This document shows, one piece after another, positions 1-11,039 of a stretch of DNA of 64,000 nucleotides. The notes beneath the pieces are model-generated. The model searched no databases. It was not told where the DNA came from and was given only the letters and a program-made list of their open reading frames with translations. Source of the stretch: Acestrorhynchus altus (taxonomy: Eukaryota > Chordata > Actinopteri > Characiformes > Acestrorhynchidae); NCBI GenBank assembly GCA_034509495.1, contig CM067525.1, positions 3,147,280-3,211,279 of the forward strand, read 5' to 3'. Made by a program: the position numbers and the translations under genes. Position 1 is the stretch's first letter; every line of letters starts with the position of its first letter.

Positions 1-560
1 TGTCCCAGTGGATTACAGTCAAGCACTGCGAGAACACAATGGAAGAGTAAAGAACAATACTAAAAAACACTGTGGGACTCTGTGCTCAAGCAACAAGCTC
101 AGATTTTAACATGCAAGATATTACGAGGGCATCAACATCATGACCCAACAGGCAGTCGAAAAGAAAAGTGGCAAATGTGGAAAGAGGAGCAGCACCATGA
201 CTATCTGCATCATGATAATGCTCTTTGCATTCAGATTTTATATTGATTTAGGATTTATAATAAGTGTACACACACACACACACACACACACAGGTTCTTG
301 TCAATACACAACATACATCACCGTCAGGCACCAATCAGCTCAAGTCAGAGTTTGTAAAATTTGGCTCTACATACAGCATCAAATTCCTGTACCGTTACAC
401 CCCTCGGTGATGATTTTCCTGCATTTGTACCATCAAAGCAAAAGCATCAAAACAGCTGCACCCAGAAGGAATAAGGCGACAGGAATGAAACTTGGTGTGT
501 AGGTCACATTGAAATTATTCACATTTCACACTCAGCCACGTGACTGAAGAAAGGATGAAC
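1..560. other. No gene seen; left-edge non-coding sequence
   Basis: AT-rich sequence with one short (CA)n run and no splice-flanked open frame. The 120-codon frame crossing it runs through the CA repeat as a His-Thr string, which marks it as chance. It could be intron of the leftward gene whose promoter appears near 10.1 kb. Confidence 0.5.
268..292. repeat. (CA)n microsatellite
   Basis: About 12 uninterrupted CA units. Confidence 0.95.
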
Positions 561-1530
561 CTCATCACGGCACGCCTGACTATAAGACCGTCCCTGTTGT
601 GACCCGTACTGCTGTGCTGGTAGCTTAGTAAGCAAAAGCAATGTGAGCAGTTGGAGGATTGAGAGGGGTCAGATTGTAGGACCCTCTGGAAGAAGGATGG
701 CCTTATCGATGTATTGTGCACCATACCAGTCGTGAGGATACCATAGCATGCTGGTGGATGCAGTGAAAAGAAGGCACGAACCAGCGACATGAACCTAAAA
801 GACCTACATGAAATCACAGAGGGGGAACCAATGGGTTATTCAACACAGAGCACCCCAGCCACCACTATGGTGGACATTCATCTACAGGTGATGCTCTCCA
901 GGATATGTTCTGTTCATGTCAGCACAATTGGTAGAGGGCTACAAGACACAGAACTACAAGCATGGAGACATTACGATGACCACCCAACACCACATCAAAC
1001 CGTGCAACGGTGTTGTTCCAGTCCATCATTGAGTCACTCAGAATGGTAGCAGGTCATCTTTAGATAGGAGTCATGCTTTTGTCTTGGTTGAGATGACCAA
1101 TGAATCCGTGTGGCGAGGCACTGTGGTTTACAAATCCAGAAGGACTGGTGTGGGGGTGCAATTTCGTACAATGCAAGATGACCTTTGGGCTCCATTACAG
1201 GCACTTTGTCTTTTGGACGTTAAGGAGGTCTTGCAACCAGTGGCCCCAATCATTTCTGAACACATACTCCAGTGCACCATTTCAACAGGACAATGCTCAT
1301 TCACATACTGATGCCATCTCAAGAGCTTGCCTTGAAGGAATTCAAGCTGCATGGGATCAGATCACCATTAGGAACCACTACAACGCCACGCAGAGACTTG
1401 GAGCATGTGTTGAACCTGACACCGTCCTGAGAAACGTGACTTCTGTAGGAGTAGATCAATTACTGCCCATATCTTTCTTCCAATATCAATGCAATCAGAC
1501 ACTTGTTTTTTGACCAGTGTACATCGTGAT
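560..1530 (+). mobile_element. Degraded Tc1/mariner transposon (lineage A)
   Basis: A dead DNA transposon carrying a DDE-type transposase of the Tc1/mariner superfamily. The N-terminal DNA-binding part is recognisable near 650-780 (an ERGQIVG-like stretch) and a QTVQRCC stretch lies near 1005. The first catalytic block is seen near 1060-1085 as a stop-broken relic of the usual FSDESRFCLG (here FR-stop-ESCFCLG). The second block is QQDNAHSHT near 1285. Stops and frameshifts break every frame, so no product is expected. At least four more pieces of this lineage lie in the window (11.0, 23.7, 33.2 and 39.9 kb). The borders are approximate because I could not pair terminal repeats. Confidence 0.75.
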
Positions 1531-1889
1531 GAGAATGTTGAAGAATCAGAATCTCAAACTGGAGATCACTGCATCCTCCCATGCACCATAAGTCAGATCA
1601 CACGACTCGCAACACGTGAGAAAAAGGATCTTAAAACAGTTAAATCAGCTCAAATCACTAAATTACAGAAGGGAAGAGCACATTTAGGGTTAAAACCTGC
1701 ATGCATAAAATCAAAAACTTGAAAATCGTCACACTTGCCATCACCATGGGTGTTAAAACAAGCTGCGAGGCAAAAATAAAATCTTGAAAGGATTGCCAAA
1801 TGATCTTACGCCTACAGACCCAACACTCAGGCTAACAGCTTCTCCACACTGCCATTTGCTACTCAGCCATGCCCGTCAAACTGCATCCC

Positions 1890-1892
<3 letters not shown>
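1531..1892. other. No gene seen
   Basis: AT-rich sequence without splice-flanked open frames. It leads into the long poly-A run. Confidence 0.5.

Positions 1893-1940
<48 letters not shown>
1893..1940. repeat. Poly-A run of 48 bases
   Basis: 48 consecutive A on the plus strand. It could be the tail of a retroposed sequence ending at about 1892, but I recognise no SINE or processed transcript upstream and saw no target-site duplication. Confidence 0.9.
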
Positions 1941-1941
<1 letters not shown>

Positions 1942-2029
1942 ACCAGAACTGCATATTTGGTAAGTGTGTGAGAGACGGAGAGCGCGTCTTAACGCGTGAG
2001 AACAAACGGCAAAGAAAATATCTAAAACA

Positions 2030-2165
2030 TATAGTGTATTTCCACAAACGTTAGTGGACCCTCCTAATTAACACATTCAGCTACTTTAAGTCGCAGCCAT
2101 TGCTGACAGTAGTGCAAATGCACACACAACTTGTCTAGTCCCTGTAGAAAAGCTATAGAGTCACA
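2030..2165 (-). mobile_element. Terminal fragment of a Tc1-like fish repeat
   Basis: It begins with a transposon-end-like ATAGTG followed by CCACAAACGTTAGTGGACCC and a moderately conserved body ending in the ACTTGTCTAGTCCCTGTAG stretch. The same stretch occurs on the opposite strand near 40985-41015 (CTACAGGGAATAGGCAAGCT), so the two belong to one family. Only the end is present. Confidence 0.6.
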
Positions 2166-2169
2166 TTCT

Positions 2170-2640
2170 GCAGTTTTTCCATTTTGGCTCATACTGCTGG
2201 TGGTAGCATCCTTTGCAAGAAAATTGAATTGAAGCAGATGGAAGAGTTCAAGAGGACACCGCAGGGGTACAGAAAGCAAGACACTCAAATGTGCTGCACA
2301 CCAATTCCGGGTGTGTGGATATTACCATCGCACACTCTTGGCAGCAGTGGATTTAAGGTGGCTGTGACTTGAAGGATCCAGGAAACCAATGGATTGTCCA
2401 TGCAGAGTCACAACTGCCAACAATCAGCAAGGAACGTCCACGAGTCATCTTATTTCAAAGTATCTAGTCCTGCATCATGTTTGCAGAGTGTTACAACTGC
2501 CCTTAAGGTTGACTTTGTCCAGACAATTTCATGGGACAGACAGCAGCTCATCCAGTATGTCTTTACTGCAGCCTTGTCCAGGATGTGGGAATTGCAGTAC
2601 AAAGTACAAGCAGCAGTTAAACTCTCACACATATGGTTAT
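2170..2640 (+). mobile_element. N-terminal fragment of Tc1 lineage A
   Basis: It shares the GGTAGCATCCTTTGCAAG block and following sequence with 21660-21900 and 42045-42080. In those copies this block lies just upstream of the transposase DNA-binding region. No catalytic motif is left, and all frames are broken or short. Confidence 0.55.
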
Positions 2641-3309
2641 GTTTTGGCGAGACATCATCTATTCAACTATTAAATTAGCTAATTAAATTGTCAAAGTTGA
2701 TTTGTCAGTGAACCCCTACCAAACTAAATGGGGATGTGACTTTAGTAGGGGCATTGCATATTAACTAAATTATGTGGCTGTATTATCCTGATCCTCAATC
2801 ACTGGGAGAACTGGGAGACACTGACCAAAAAATATATATATTTTAGCTGAAGGGCAGGATACCATATATAATGTGAGACATGCAATGCCTTATGCCCCAC
2901 CCCCTACACCCCCATACATGGTGTGTGTGTGTGTGTGTGTGAATAAAAGTAGGGGCAGAGTGGAGGAGAGAAGAAGAGGAATTCATATGCAGATATAGGT
3001 ATTCCAACATGTAAAATCCAGAAAATGTACCAACTGAAACAGGGTGTGTTGCAGCAGGAGCACTAAAATAAGGAGGACCAGGATTGAGAATATTGGAAAA
3101 TGGTCAAAAACTGGCCAATATTCAGCATTAAGGTACTCAGAACTAGATCAATGTGTCCTCTAATAAGAATATTTTAGCCATAAAGCATAACTGCTTAAAT
3201 TACTAAGCGTCGATTTGGAGGAAACTGGTGAAAAACAAGTCTGAACCTCAGGCCGAGAGATTATTCAAGGCCTCAGTAAGCTAACCTAGCCGACATCTCT
3301 GTACAAGAC
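2641..3309. other. No gene seen; contains a (GT)n run
   Basis: Non-coding sequence with about 10 GT units at 2921-2941. Nothing else is recognised. Confidence 0.5.
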
Positions 3310-3605
3310 AGCGCCTCTATCCCCAGCTCACCCTTTCCTCTCTTCCTACTCTCCACCCCATCTTTATCTTCACTCCCTCCTGCCTTAAATACCCTCCTTT
3401 ACTCAGCCTCTTCGCTTCACCCTTAATTCTTCCACTTCCCCCTTGCCTGCATTGCTTTTTCTCCTTCTCCCCATCTCCATAATCCTCTGTTCTTTGTCTT
3501 TCCTTACACCCCCCACCAATTTTTTCTCTCGCTCTCTCCTCCTTCATTCACCCTCACCCCCCCCCCACCTCCTTCTCGCCTTCCTGCATTTTAAACACTT
3601 ACTCG
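3310..3605. repeat. Pyrimidine-rich, strand-asymmetric tract
   Basis: Nearly 300 bases composed mostly of C and T on the plus strand, ending in a C-rich stretch near 3555-3568. It is not a simple short-period repeat. Long polypurine/polypyrimidine segments can adopt triplex structures. The open frames over it are compositional artefacts. Confidence 0.7.
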
Positions 3606-4700
3606 GAGCACTTTATTTAGAAAGAAAATGCTTGGGCTCAATAATACATCAAGACAACCTCTCTCTCATCCCTCACTGGCTGCACACAATGGGAACACAA
3701 ATCGAAACAGAACAAAAGAGAATTCAAAGGGGAGAAAAGTTGATTTCCTGAAAGAAAATGGACAAAAAAAAAACAGCAGGACTGTCAAGGCTAATCAAAG
3801 CCAATTTTACCACCACATTACAACCTCAAATACTGATACTGCATTTATAAAAGCACCACACCACCTCTCCAACATCGATTATATATAGGTAGTAACGTCA
3901 GGAAGCAATTTTGCCTTTAATTTAGTGTTTACCATCACAATCATCTATCAGACTGAACAGAAAGCAGAAACTGTACTAGTAAAACTTTCAAAGTTAATCT
4001 TTTATATATTTACAAAGTATTATTTCAACTCAAACTATAATGTTTACATTCATACTTTATCCAAACGATGTGTTCACAACAGTACTCTCAAGGAGGACTA
4101 ATCAGGATGGTTGCTCTGGTGTGGCTAGGTGGTTGCCAAGGTGGCAAAACAAAATGTTGGTTTTATTTTTGAAAAACTGGCGCAGAAAAGAAGAAGGTAG
4201 TACAATGCTCCCTGTAAAAATACTACAGCACAATGAACAAAGTACAAAACACACACATATTGCACGTTCAACTTCATGTTCCACTACAAGACATTTCCAG
4301 ATTGCAGACTCAGCAACTGAAAATCATGTTCATTAATGGTGCTGGACAAACTGGACGAGAACTTAAGGCCGATGCCCAACCCATTAAAAATGCCGGGCAT
4401 TACTTGGTGACACCATTACAGAGCTTGTCTAAAGGTTCTCAAGATGAAATGTGATTTTTGTAATTAACCACATGTACAACAGTCCAATTTCAGCCACCAA
4501 CTGAGAGAGTCACAGAATTCCCATACAGAACTGCTCTGTGAAGTTCAGAATGATGTTCGTGGTCTCCAGGAGGAACACAGACATCAGGTCAGGAAGAATT
4601 ATGCATTTCTGGCAAGCGGTCTAAACATCTGTTTCAGGAGAGCTGAACACAAGCCTCCACAGCATTCACACATCTAGAGACAACAGGCCAAATTCTGACC
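3606..4700. other. No gene seen
   Basis: AT-rich sequence without a supported gene. Short open frames (60-98 codons) overlap on both strands, with no splice sites or recognisable domains. Confidence 0.5.
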
Positions 4701-4703
4701 TAT

Positions 4704-4949
4704 AGGGCTGCACGGTATCAGAAACAAATGACAGCGCAATAAGTATTTAATCTGCGATATATATCAGGATAAAAAAAAGATTTCACCAGAAGTCAATGAC
4801 ATTAGGCTCATCGACATGGATAAGGAAATTCACTTTTGTATAAAAGACAAAATTGTAACATTTCTATTAAATTTGCCTTAACATTGCGACGTGAATTTTG
4901 TGCGTGCCCACATCGATAAGACTAAGCTTAGAATATATTGTGCAGCCCT
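4704..4949. mobile_element. hAT-type MITE with GGGCTGCAC termini
   Basis: A 245-bp non-autonomous DNA transposon. The left end reads TAGGGCTGCACGGTATC and the right end reads ATATTGTGCAGCCCTT, giving imperfect inverted termini of the GGGCTGCAC(A/G)ATAT type widespread in fish. The interior is AT-rich and non-coding. I could not confirm an 8-bp target-site duplication. Confidence 0.7.
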
Positions 4950-5029
4950 TCCTTTAACCATCTTCTAATATAGATGATACTCAACTGATAAAAACAATTG
5001 GTGTTTTTATCTGAACCCAAAGAGGGTAA

Positions 5030-5520
5030 TGGTGCATCAGACCTTTTTCATGGATCTTTCCCACCTTGAACTGGTTCCAACCAGGCTGATAAGAACCTTG
5101 GTGTTTTGTTGCGAACCATGATTCCACCAGTTTTAGTGGAACCTCTGGTGTGTCACAGAATATCAACAGAGGGCGCTGCACAGCATCATTAAACAGTGAG
5201 AGGCCTGCGTAGCGTATTGACTACCTGTGAGCGTGTGCGTTAGACGCTTGTTTTTCTCCAAAAAGCAACCATGGATAAACTTTTGGGGATAAGATGTAGG
5301 CGACTACACTGTGAGAGACAAATGGTATGTTGCTGCTCCTGTACAACTAGACATGCCCACAGCGATTCAAGCTGAAACACCTACTAATCATTCTGTTGGT
5401 GGAAATGTGCTGAATGGTTCAAAATTAGGTTCGCGAACTGTAACAGAACCTGTTCCACATTGGTGGAAAAGAGCCTTTAGTGTTCACACATCACATCAAA
5501 GGAAACAGTAGAGACTTGGG
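5030..5520. repeat. Dispersed repeat shared with 58.4 kb
   Basis: The stretch CTGTTGGTGGAAATGTGCTG at 5392-5411, with its downstream sequence, recurs at 58395-58470. The left portion (GGTTCCAACCAGG, GCGAACC, TTCCACCAG) is loosely complementary to the right portion, suggesting a small foldback or hAT-like non-autonomous element. The class is uncertain. Confidence 0.45.
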
Positions 5521-7120
5521 GATTATGTGTACTCATATCAAACAGTCCCAGTACAGGGTACACCCACAAACAATGGCATTTTAAGACCATTTTAATGTCA
5601 TTAAATATCATTTACAACTTAGAGATTCAAAAAGCAATAAACTTGACAACCTTGACACTGAAATAACATTTTAAAAATCCCAAATAAAACAAATGCCTGT
5701 AAACATACCAGCTCATTAATGATAATCAGCTCCAGTGTGTAAAAATGATCAAGGTCACACGCACATATTGTACAATAAGTAACAAAACCATTATGACAGA
5801 CCCAACTTCAATTCATTTAATCCTTATTTTTACAGTTTTCTACAAAGTGGAATTTACAGTACTGGTGATATTTGAGTACGTAAGCCAACTGCCAAGATGA
5901 AGTACATTTGGCTGGAACAGAGGTGTAATAACTCACGCTGAAGTTGGAGAGCATACAGTAGACGCATTAGCTCAAAGAGCCGCCCCACCCCCCGAGAAGT
6001 GCTGATGTAACTGAAGCGCAGGCATCATTAATCAATTTCAGCAGCAGAGTGCACACACAAAGCAAAGCAGTCCTAAACCTTCAGAAACTTGAGAAAAGAG
6101 CCAAACAATAAACATACAAAATATGCAAATTAATAATTAACCAGGGCTGGATATATCCCAAAACTAAAGCTTAGGAGAACGTTCCTACAGAACTTCCAAT
6201 TGGTCCGATGTATAGCTGCAACTAACGACGATGTGGTCTGTGTAAACAGCCTTCTCCGATTTCTTAGATCGAAGGTCTACAAATCTGATTTCCAACATAA
6301 AGAACCACATTTTAGCTCTGTGATCATCTCTCTCAGTGCATGTACTCGCAAGTCTGATTTCTTTTGGCTTTGAGTGTCCCTGACGAGCTGCAGCTGTCTC
6401 TGATCGATGGATGAGCATGCAGCACAAACCACTAGCTGAACCAGCAGGGACTCCGCCTTCCTCCTGCTCCATTCACATGCTTCTGAGAGTTCATTGGCTG
6501 GTTGCAGAGTAGAAAATCTGCCTCACGTAAACACAGTTCTCCCCATTATGAGATTATCCAAGTTATCACTCGTGTGTGTTTACAAATGCCACCTAATCCC
6601 TGCAAATTCAGCACACCATGGCACGTCCCAATGCCATCACTATTTTAGCCACTCATTAACATCTTAACATTTTCCACACTTGGAACAAGACATACACTGC
6701 ACTCAATTCATGAACCCTGCACACCCAGAAGGCATTTAGAGCCTATTTGTCCATGTGCAACAACATCTACAGGAGCCTGAAGTTTCTTCCACCTTAAACA
6801 ACTACTGTGTGTCCAGGAAACTTAAGGACGCCGAGAATTACATCTCAATATCTTTGTTTCTCCCCTGCAAGGATTTCAACATTCGATCATGTAAAGGCTA
6901 CAAATGCAGTGAGTTGATAAAATGGATATTTCAGTATTTAAATAATTCAGTAGTCCAGCAACACCCCTACATTCAGCTCATACAGGGCTCAATAAATACC
7001 TCAAACCTGGACTGGAGAAGTTACAAATACGTCTCGTTTTAAACAAGTCACCTTCCATAGACATCTCTGCATGGCAGACAGTAACACAACTAGAACCATC
7101 TTTGAAATGCTGAACGACAG
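5521..7120. other. No gene seen
   Basis: Low-repeat non-coding sequence. A 95-codon minus frame at 6185-6472 has no recognisable domain and no convincing splice flanks. This may be intron of the leftward gene that starts near 10.1 kb. Confidence 0.45.
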
Positions 7121-7124
7121 TTAC

Positions 7125-7500
7125 ATCAGCCACACCGGGGTGGGCAATTCTGGCCCTGGGTGGCTGGCTTCCTGCAGACTTGGGTACTTTTTCTGCTCAA
7201 GCACACTTGACTCAACTCACTTGTTAATTGCCAGATTCTGAAGGTCTGTTAGAGCAGGGAAATCAGCAAGCCGCCCAACTGTGCACTACAGTTCAGCAAA
7301 AAGGTGGGGGGAAAAAGGATGGACAACAGGAGAACCCATTTTGGTGCTATACAGCAGAGTTTTAGTCATGGTACTGGAAACACCCCTACTCTGCATATTT
7401 TAGATCTTTCGTTACTCCTCCCACACCTGATTCAGCTAATTGAAAGCAGCACATTTAACAAGCCCTACAGAGTTAAATGGGGTGTGTAAAATTTAAGACA
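7125..7500. repeat. Degenerate fish dispersed repeat
   Basis: It opens with GGGGTGGGCAATTCTGGCCC and contains TTCTGCTCAAGCACACTTGA and GTTAGAGCAGGGAAATC. I recognise this arrangement as a common non-autonomous repeat in fish genomes, here in degraded form. The class is not certain. Confidence 0.45.
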
Positions 7501-9190
7501 TGCAAGAGGTGCCTCCAGAACTAGGATTAAGGTTTTTGTCGCATGTGTGCTTTGGTTCCTTTTGTTTGACGATGTAGTTTAGTGAACACACTAAACCATA
7601 CTATGTTTTATCACCTATGCAAGTTGTGTCCTCCTACACGAGACATAGATTGGTTTGTAGAGGATTATGTGCCTTGTGTTAGCATTTTTTCAATGCAGCA
7701 ATTTGCCTTTTCAGGTGTGCTTCCGAATTCTCTCTGCCTGCCAGACTCCAACTCCCTTCAAGTGCAAGTGTGTCACACACTGAAGTGAGCGAGACTTCCC
7801 TCAGAGTCGGGTTCAAACGAGGTACTGGTAAATGCAGTCGTATTCAGCATTCTGAAAAAATTGTATTTCTTGCTCCTGGGCTCCCCCTACAGTCAGGACA
7901 TGCAAATAGTGCCACCACTAAAGGACACTTTGTATTTCTAGACAAGCCAAGATACAGAAGCTTCCCATAAAGTGAAATAAGCATGTGGGATGAGGTGGTA
8001 GAGCAGGAGTAGGCCTAGTCTTGGAACGCCTGATTCTTGAACATTACGTTCATTTCATTTAATCAACATATACCAAGACATTTGCAATAACTTGGCTGAT
8101 AAAACGCTGTAGAGAAGTTACAGCGCTCAAATCTGTATTCAGGATGAATTGGCATCTTAATGCTAAAATCAGTTGATCGCCAGCTTTGTTAGAATATGCT
8201 CATTCTACCTTAAACCGTGCAGGTACTTGTCAGGGTTCCCCATTTAATGTGGAATAGTAAAATTCCAAAAAGAACAATGGAGAACAACTTCAGCTTCGCC
8301 CTAAAATTACTTATGAACAGCAGTCGGGCAATGAAGTCATCTCAGTACATTAATGTTCATGAGCATAAATATGGTGGATGTGAAAAGTACTGGCCAATAG
8401 AACGCAACACACCTACACACGTGCGACCTGCAGGTGATGGTGAAAAACCTCGTGTTCTTAAAATTAAAGCTATTCAACGAGTTCTAGGAAGCTTAGTATT
8501 GACACGAGTAGCCTCCATACGCAGGGACAGTACTGCATTCGCAGCCTCCTCACCGTACTACCACAGTCAGGTGCTCATGTATTCCTTTACTGGTATCAAA
8601 ATTGCGGTCATGCTTTCCTGCCATAATAAGAGCGTTTTAATGATATGTAAACACTGTGTACACACTGATGCTTTCACGTGTAAGGTGGGCTGATTGGTTT
8701 GTACATAAAGGATCTCAAACCTTGCTTGCATGTTCATGTGTTTGACATGAGAATACAGATGTTTAATAACTTGCTGGTGTGATTTTTATTAAATGTACAT
8801 ATTACACACAAATATCGGGCCACTTCTGCACCTCGTTCAATTCTCAAGTTACTCAAACTGACTGAAGGAAATGAGGAACGAAGCGTTACTCCCAAGGGCC
8901 CTCAACTGAGAACGTGTTAGACAGGGAGACTATGGGCCCTTACACTAATGTGGATATTCTGAAATATGATCAGGAAATGAACACCTAAAATAAGTCCAAT
9001 TTACAAGTGTGATTTTTCCCAAACCCCAAGAGAAAAGAGCAAAATGCCATACAATAATCTACTCTTTCCACAAAACCAGGAGAGCATTTGTTTTCAGACG
9101 TGCTCAGATGAACTGGGGTAAAAAAATATAACCTCTACTGTCCATCAAAACCATGTATTTCCAGTTTGTTTAGTTTTGACTAAATTCCGG
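7501..9190. other. No supported gene
   Basis: Contains a 158-codon plus-strand frame (8217-8693), the longest open frame in this part. It has no recognisable domain, no repeat support and no clear splice structure, so I do not call it. The stretch may be intron of the leftward gene. Confidence 0.45.
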
Positions 9191-9204
9191 AAGAGCTGAC
9201 TAGT

Positions 9205-9267
9205 AGAAACATATACACACACATATATACATACACACACACACAAAACATACATATAAATTGAGTA

Positions 9268-9323
<56 letters not shown>

Positions 9324-9394
9324 CATATATATATATATATATACACATACATATATATATATATATACACATACATATATATATATATACACAT

Positions 9395-9439
<45 letters not shown>

Positions 9440-9450
9440 CATACACACAA
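9205..9450. repeat. Compound (AT)n/(ACAT)n microsatellite
   Basis: About 240 bases of TA dinucleotides interleaved with regularly spaced ACACATACAT blocks, flanked by short CA/GT runs. All six frames stay open as Tyr-Ile or His-Ile strings, which produces false ORFs on both strands. The tract could extrude cruciforms. Confidence 0.95.
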
Positions 9451-9669
9451 ATATTAAGTCTAAATCGATTTATACACCACTCAGCACAGGGGCTGAAGTC
9501 AATATCCAGTCCAGAATAACTGACCAAAGACTGCAGCCACTTGAGACTAATTTCCCCCCATTCCCTTAGTCAATGGAGCTGGGCAAACTAGGAATTCCTG
9601 GGAAAACCTTCCCTCCAAATCCACTGGTGTAGGAAGACCAGGAGACTACAAAGCGGGCGATCCCTGCGC

Positions 9670-9687
9670 TGGCCGCCAGGGGTCCTA
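9670..9687 (+). promoter_or_regulatory. CTCF-like site
   Basis: TGGCCGCCAGGGGTCCTA resembles the core vertebrate CTCF consensus (CCASYAGRKGGC). It keeps the CC(A/G)CCAGGGG core and deviates at the 3' end. It sits at the downstream edge of the CpG island, a common place for CTCF. The call is motif-based only. Confidence 0.35.
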
Positions 9688-10022
9688 CCACAGCCCAGAG
9701 TTACAAACGAGCTTTTTAATCCTGAATGTGGAAAAAACCTGTCAGACTCTTTATAACCGCACAAACACCCAAATTAAACGACTTAGACCCGATTTATAAC
9801 GATAAACCTCACATTAATGCGCCTCATTTACACAAAATAGTCACATCACTCAGACATGGTCGACGAGGACAAGAGCAAACGACAACGAGCATAATCGGGC
9901 AATAAATGGCCAAACCGTGTGGTTTTGACGTTTATTCTGTGACTCTGTGTGAGATTTGAAACGTTAGCCACCGATGCTAACAGTTCTGAGGTAATTTAAC
10001 ACAAAACACACAAACTTGCTGG

Positions 10023-10036
10023 TTTTCCCGCCAAAA
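10023..10036. promoter_or_regulatory. E2F site, near-palindromic
   Basis: TTTTCCCGCCAAAA contains the E2F/DP consensus TTTSSCGCCAAA. It lies about 45 bp inside the presumed first intron of the leftward transcript. Confidence 0.5.
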
Positions 10037-10086
10037 CCGGCTTAATTCTCACACACGCGATCAGTGTAAGTCACCAGCTTCCTTAC

Positions 10087-10200
10087 CTGAGTGAATAAAC
10101 GACAGGAAACGCTGTTTTTATAAATGCGGGTCGGTAAACTGACCGCCGCCTCGTTCGCTCGGAGCTAAAGCCAACGGCTGCGGCGGGAAACCGAGCGGCC
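10087..10200 (-). other. Candidate non-coding first exon
   Basis: On the minus strand the sequence CACTCAG is followed directly by GTAAGGAAG, a near-perfect vertebrate 5' splice site, so an exon would end at 10087. The CCAAT box about 180 bp upstream places the start somewhere near 10150-10200; the upper border is a guess. I see no initiation codon with a convincing reading frame running into the donor, so the exon is probably 5' untranslated. Confidence 0.4.
10182..10190 (-). promoter_or_regulatory. E2F site
   Basis: GGCGGGAAA on the plus strand reads TTTCCCGCC on the minus strand, a match to the E2F consensus. It lies at or just upstream of the presumed start region. Confidence 0.5.
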
Positions 10201-10439
10201 CCTCAAATAGACTGGCAGCTGCCTCAGCCAATCACAGCGGCCCGGCCGCGGCCTCCGCGCGCCTATTGGTTAAGACGCTTGATGAGGGCGGGCCTTCGAG
10301 GAGGGGCTGCTGCCCGTCAGGTGCTGGATATCAAGCCCAATTAGAGGACCTTCCCCAACCTCTAGAACCCTGAGCTGAATATGAGGCCTTTTCACAGCTT
10401 CACACACCTTTAACGTGCTTTAATTCCCCTCCTCGAACA

Positions 10440-10620
10440 ATAGAAAGGTTCATATATATTATACATATAATGAACACGTTAAAAGGACGGTTCTTCAAGG
10501 GTTCTACAGTGAATGGTTCTGTATAGAAACGGGCACACTTGCACGATGAAAGGGTGCTTCAGTTCGATGGAGAATGCACTGTAGAGGCACGGTTTTAGAA
10601 CGTTCTAGACATATCTCAGT
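10440..10620. repeat. Low-grade GGTTCT-rich dispersed repeat
   Basis: Contains GGTTCTTCAAGGGTTCTACA and AATGGTTCTGTATAGAAAC, resembling the GGTTCT-type non-autonomous repeats common in fish. The minisatellite at 11.7-12.85 kb and the tandem array at 33.1 kb carry the same GGTTCT word. No borders are clear. Confidence 0.3.
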
Positions 10621-10829
10621 TCTAAACATATCTCAGAAATCCTTTTGGAATTAATCACATAGTGTTTTTGAGCTGAAAATGCAAGAACTTTGATTAACTG
10701 ATTGTAATGATTAGACTGAGGAGGATATTTATAATAAAAAGTTCTTCAAACTTCACCATGGTCCAAATTTAAAAAAATAAAAACTAAATAAACAATCTGA
10801 AAGTCCTTTAGAGAGAGCAAACATCTCCT

Positions 10830-10935
10830 GCCTTCTCATTTTCCTCTACAATCCAATATCTGGGTCAGTGATGTCATTAGTCCCGCCCCCTCTCTCTGAT
10901 CAGTCAGGGTCTGTATGCAGGTTGAGTATGTACAC
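10830..10935 (-). repeat. Dispersed repeat, inverted relative to 50.3 kb copy
   Basis: The run CTCATTTTCCTCTACAATCC and the following GCCCCCTCTCTCTGATCAGTC are the reverse complement of sequence at 50260-50400. The family is unnamed here. It contains a GGGGGCGGGGCTGATG-like GC box. Confidence 0.7.
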
Positions 10936-11039
10936 ATGTAAACTTGCACTGGAAGGTATTGCATTTTTAAATTGTTCTACTAGCCGGTATCCACTCTTTA
11001 AATGCTCTTTAAGCTTTCTATTATCCCGCTTACACTCTA

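Larger units (their letters stand above)
9650..10310 (-). promoter_or_regulatory. CpG-island promoter, probably leftward
   Basis: A CpG-dense, GC-rich island, densest at 10130-10310, in otherwise AT-rich sequence. On the minus strand a CCAAT box lies at 10269-10265. A plus-strand CCAAT lies at 10228-10232, E2F-type sites at 10182-10190 and 10023-10036, and a strong splice donor at 10086-10081. Order and orientation favour transcription towards position 1. No TATA box is evident, as is usual for broad CpG-island promoters. The gene itself is not identifiable because no coding exon is recognisable to the left. Confidence 0.65.

Noticed and set aside
1893..1940. Processed pseudogene ending in poly-A
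   Set aside because: No recognisable coding sequence or polyadenylation signal at the right distance upstream.
6185..6472. 95-codon minus frame as coding exon of the leftward gene
   Set aside because: No acceptor/donor pair delimits it and no family is recognised; it could be part of an old repeat.
8217..8693. 158-codon plus-strand open frame
   Set aside because: No domain, no signal for splicing or initiation, and it lies where leftward intron is expected.
9145..9569. Tyr/Ile-rich frames on both strands
   Set aside because: Direct product of the AT/ACAT microsatellite.
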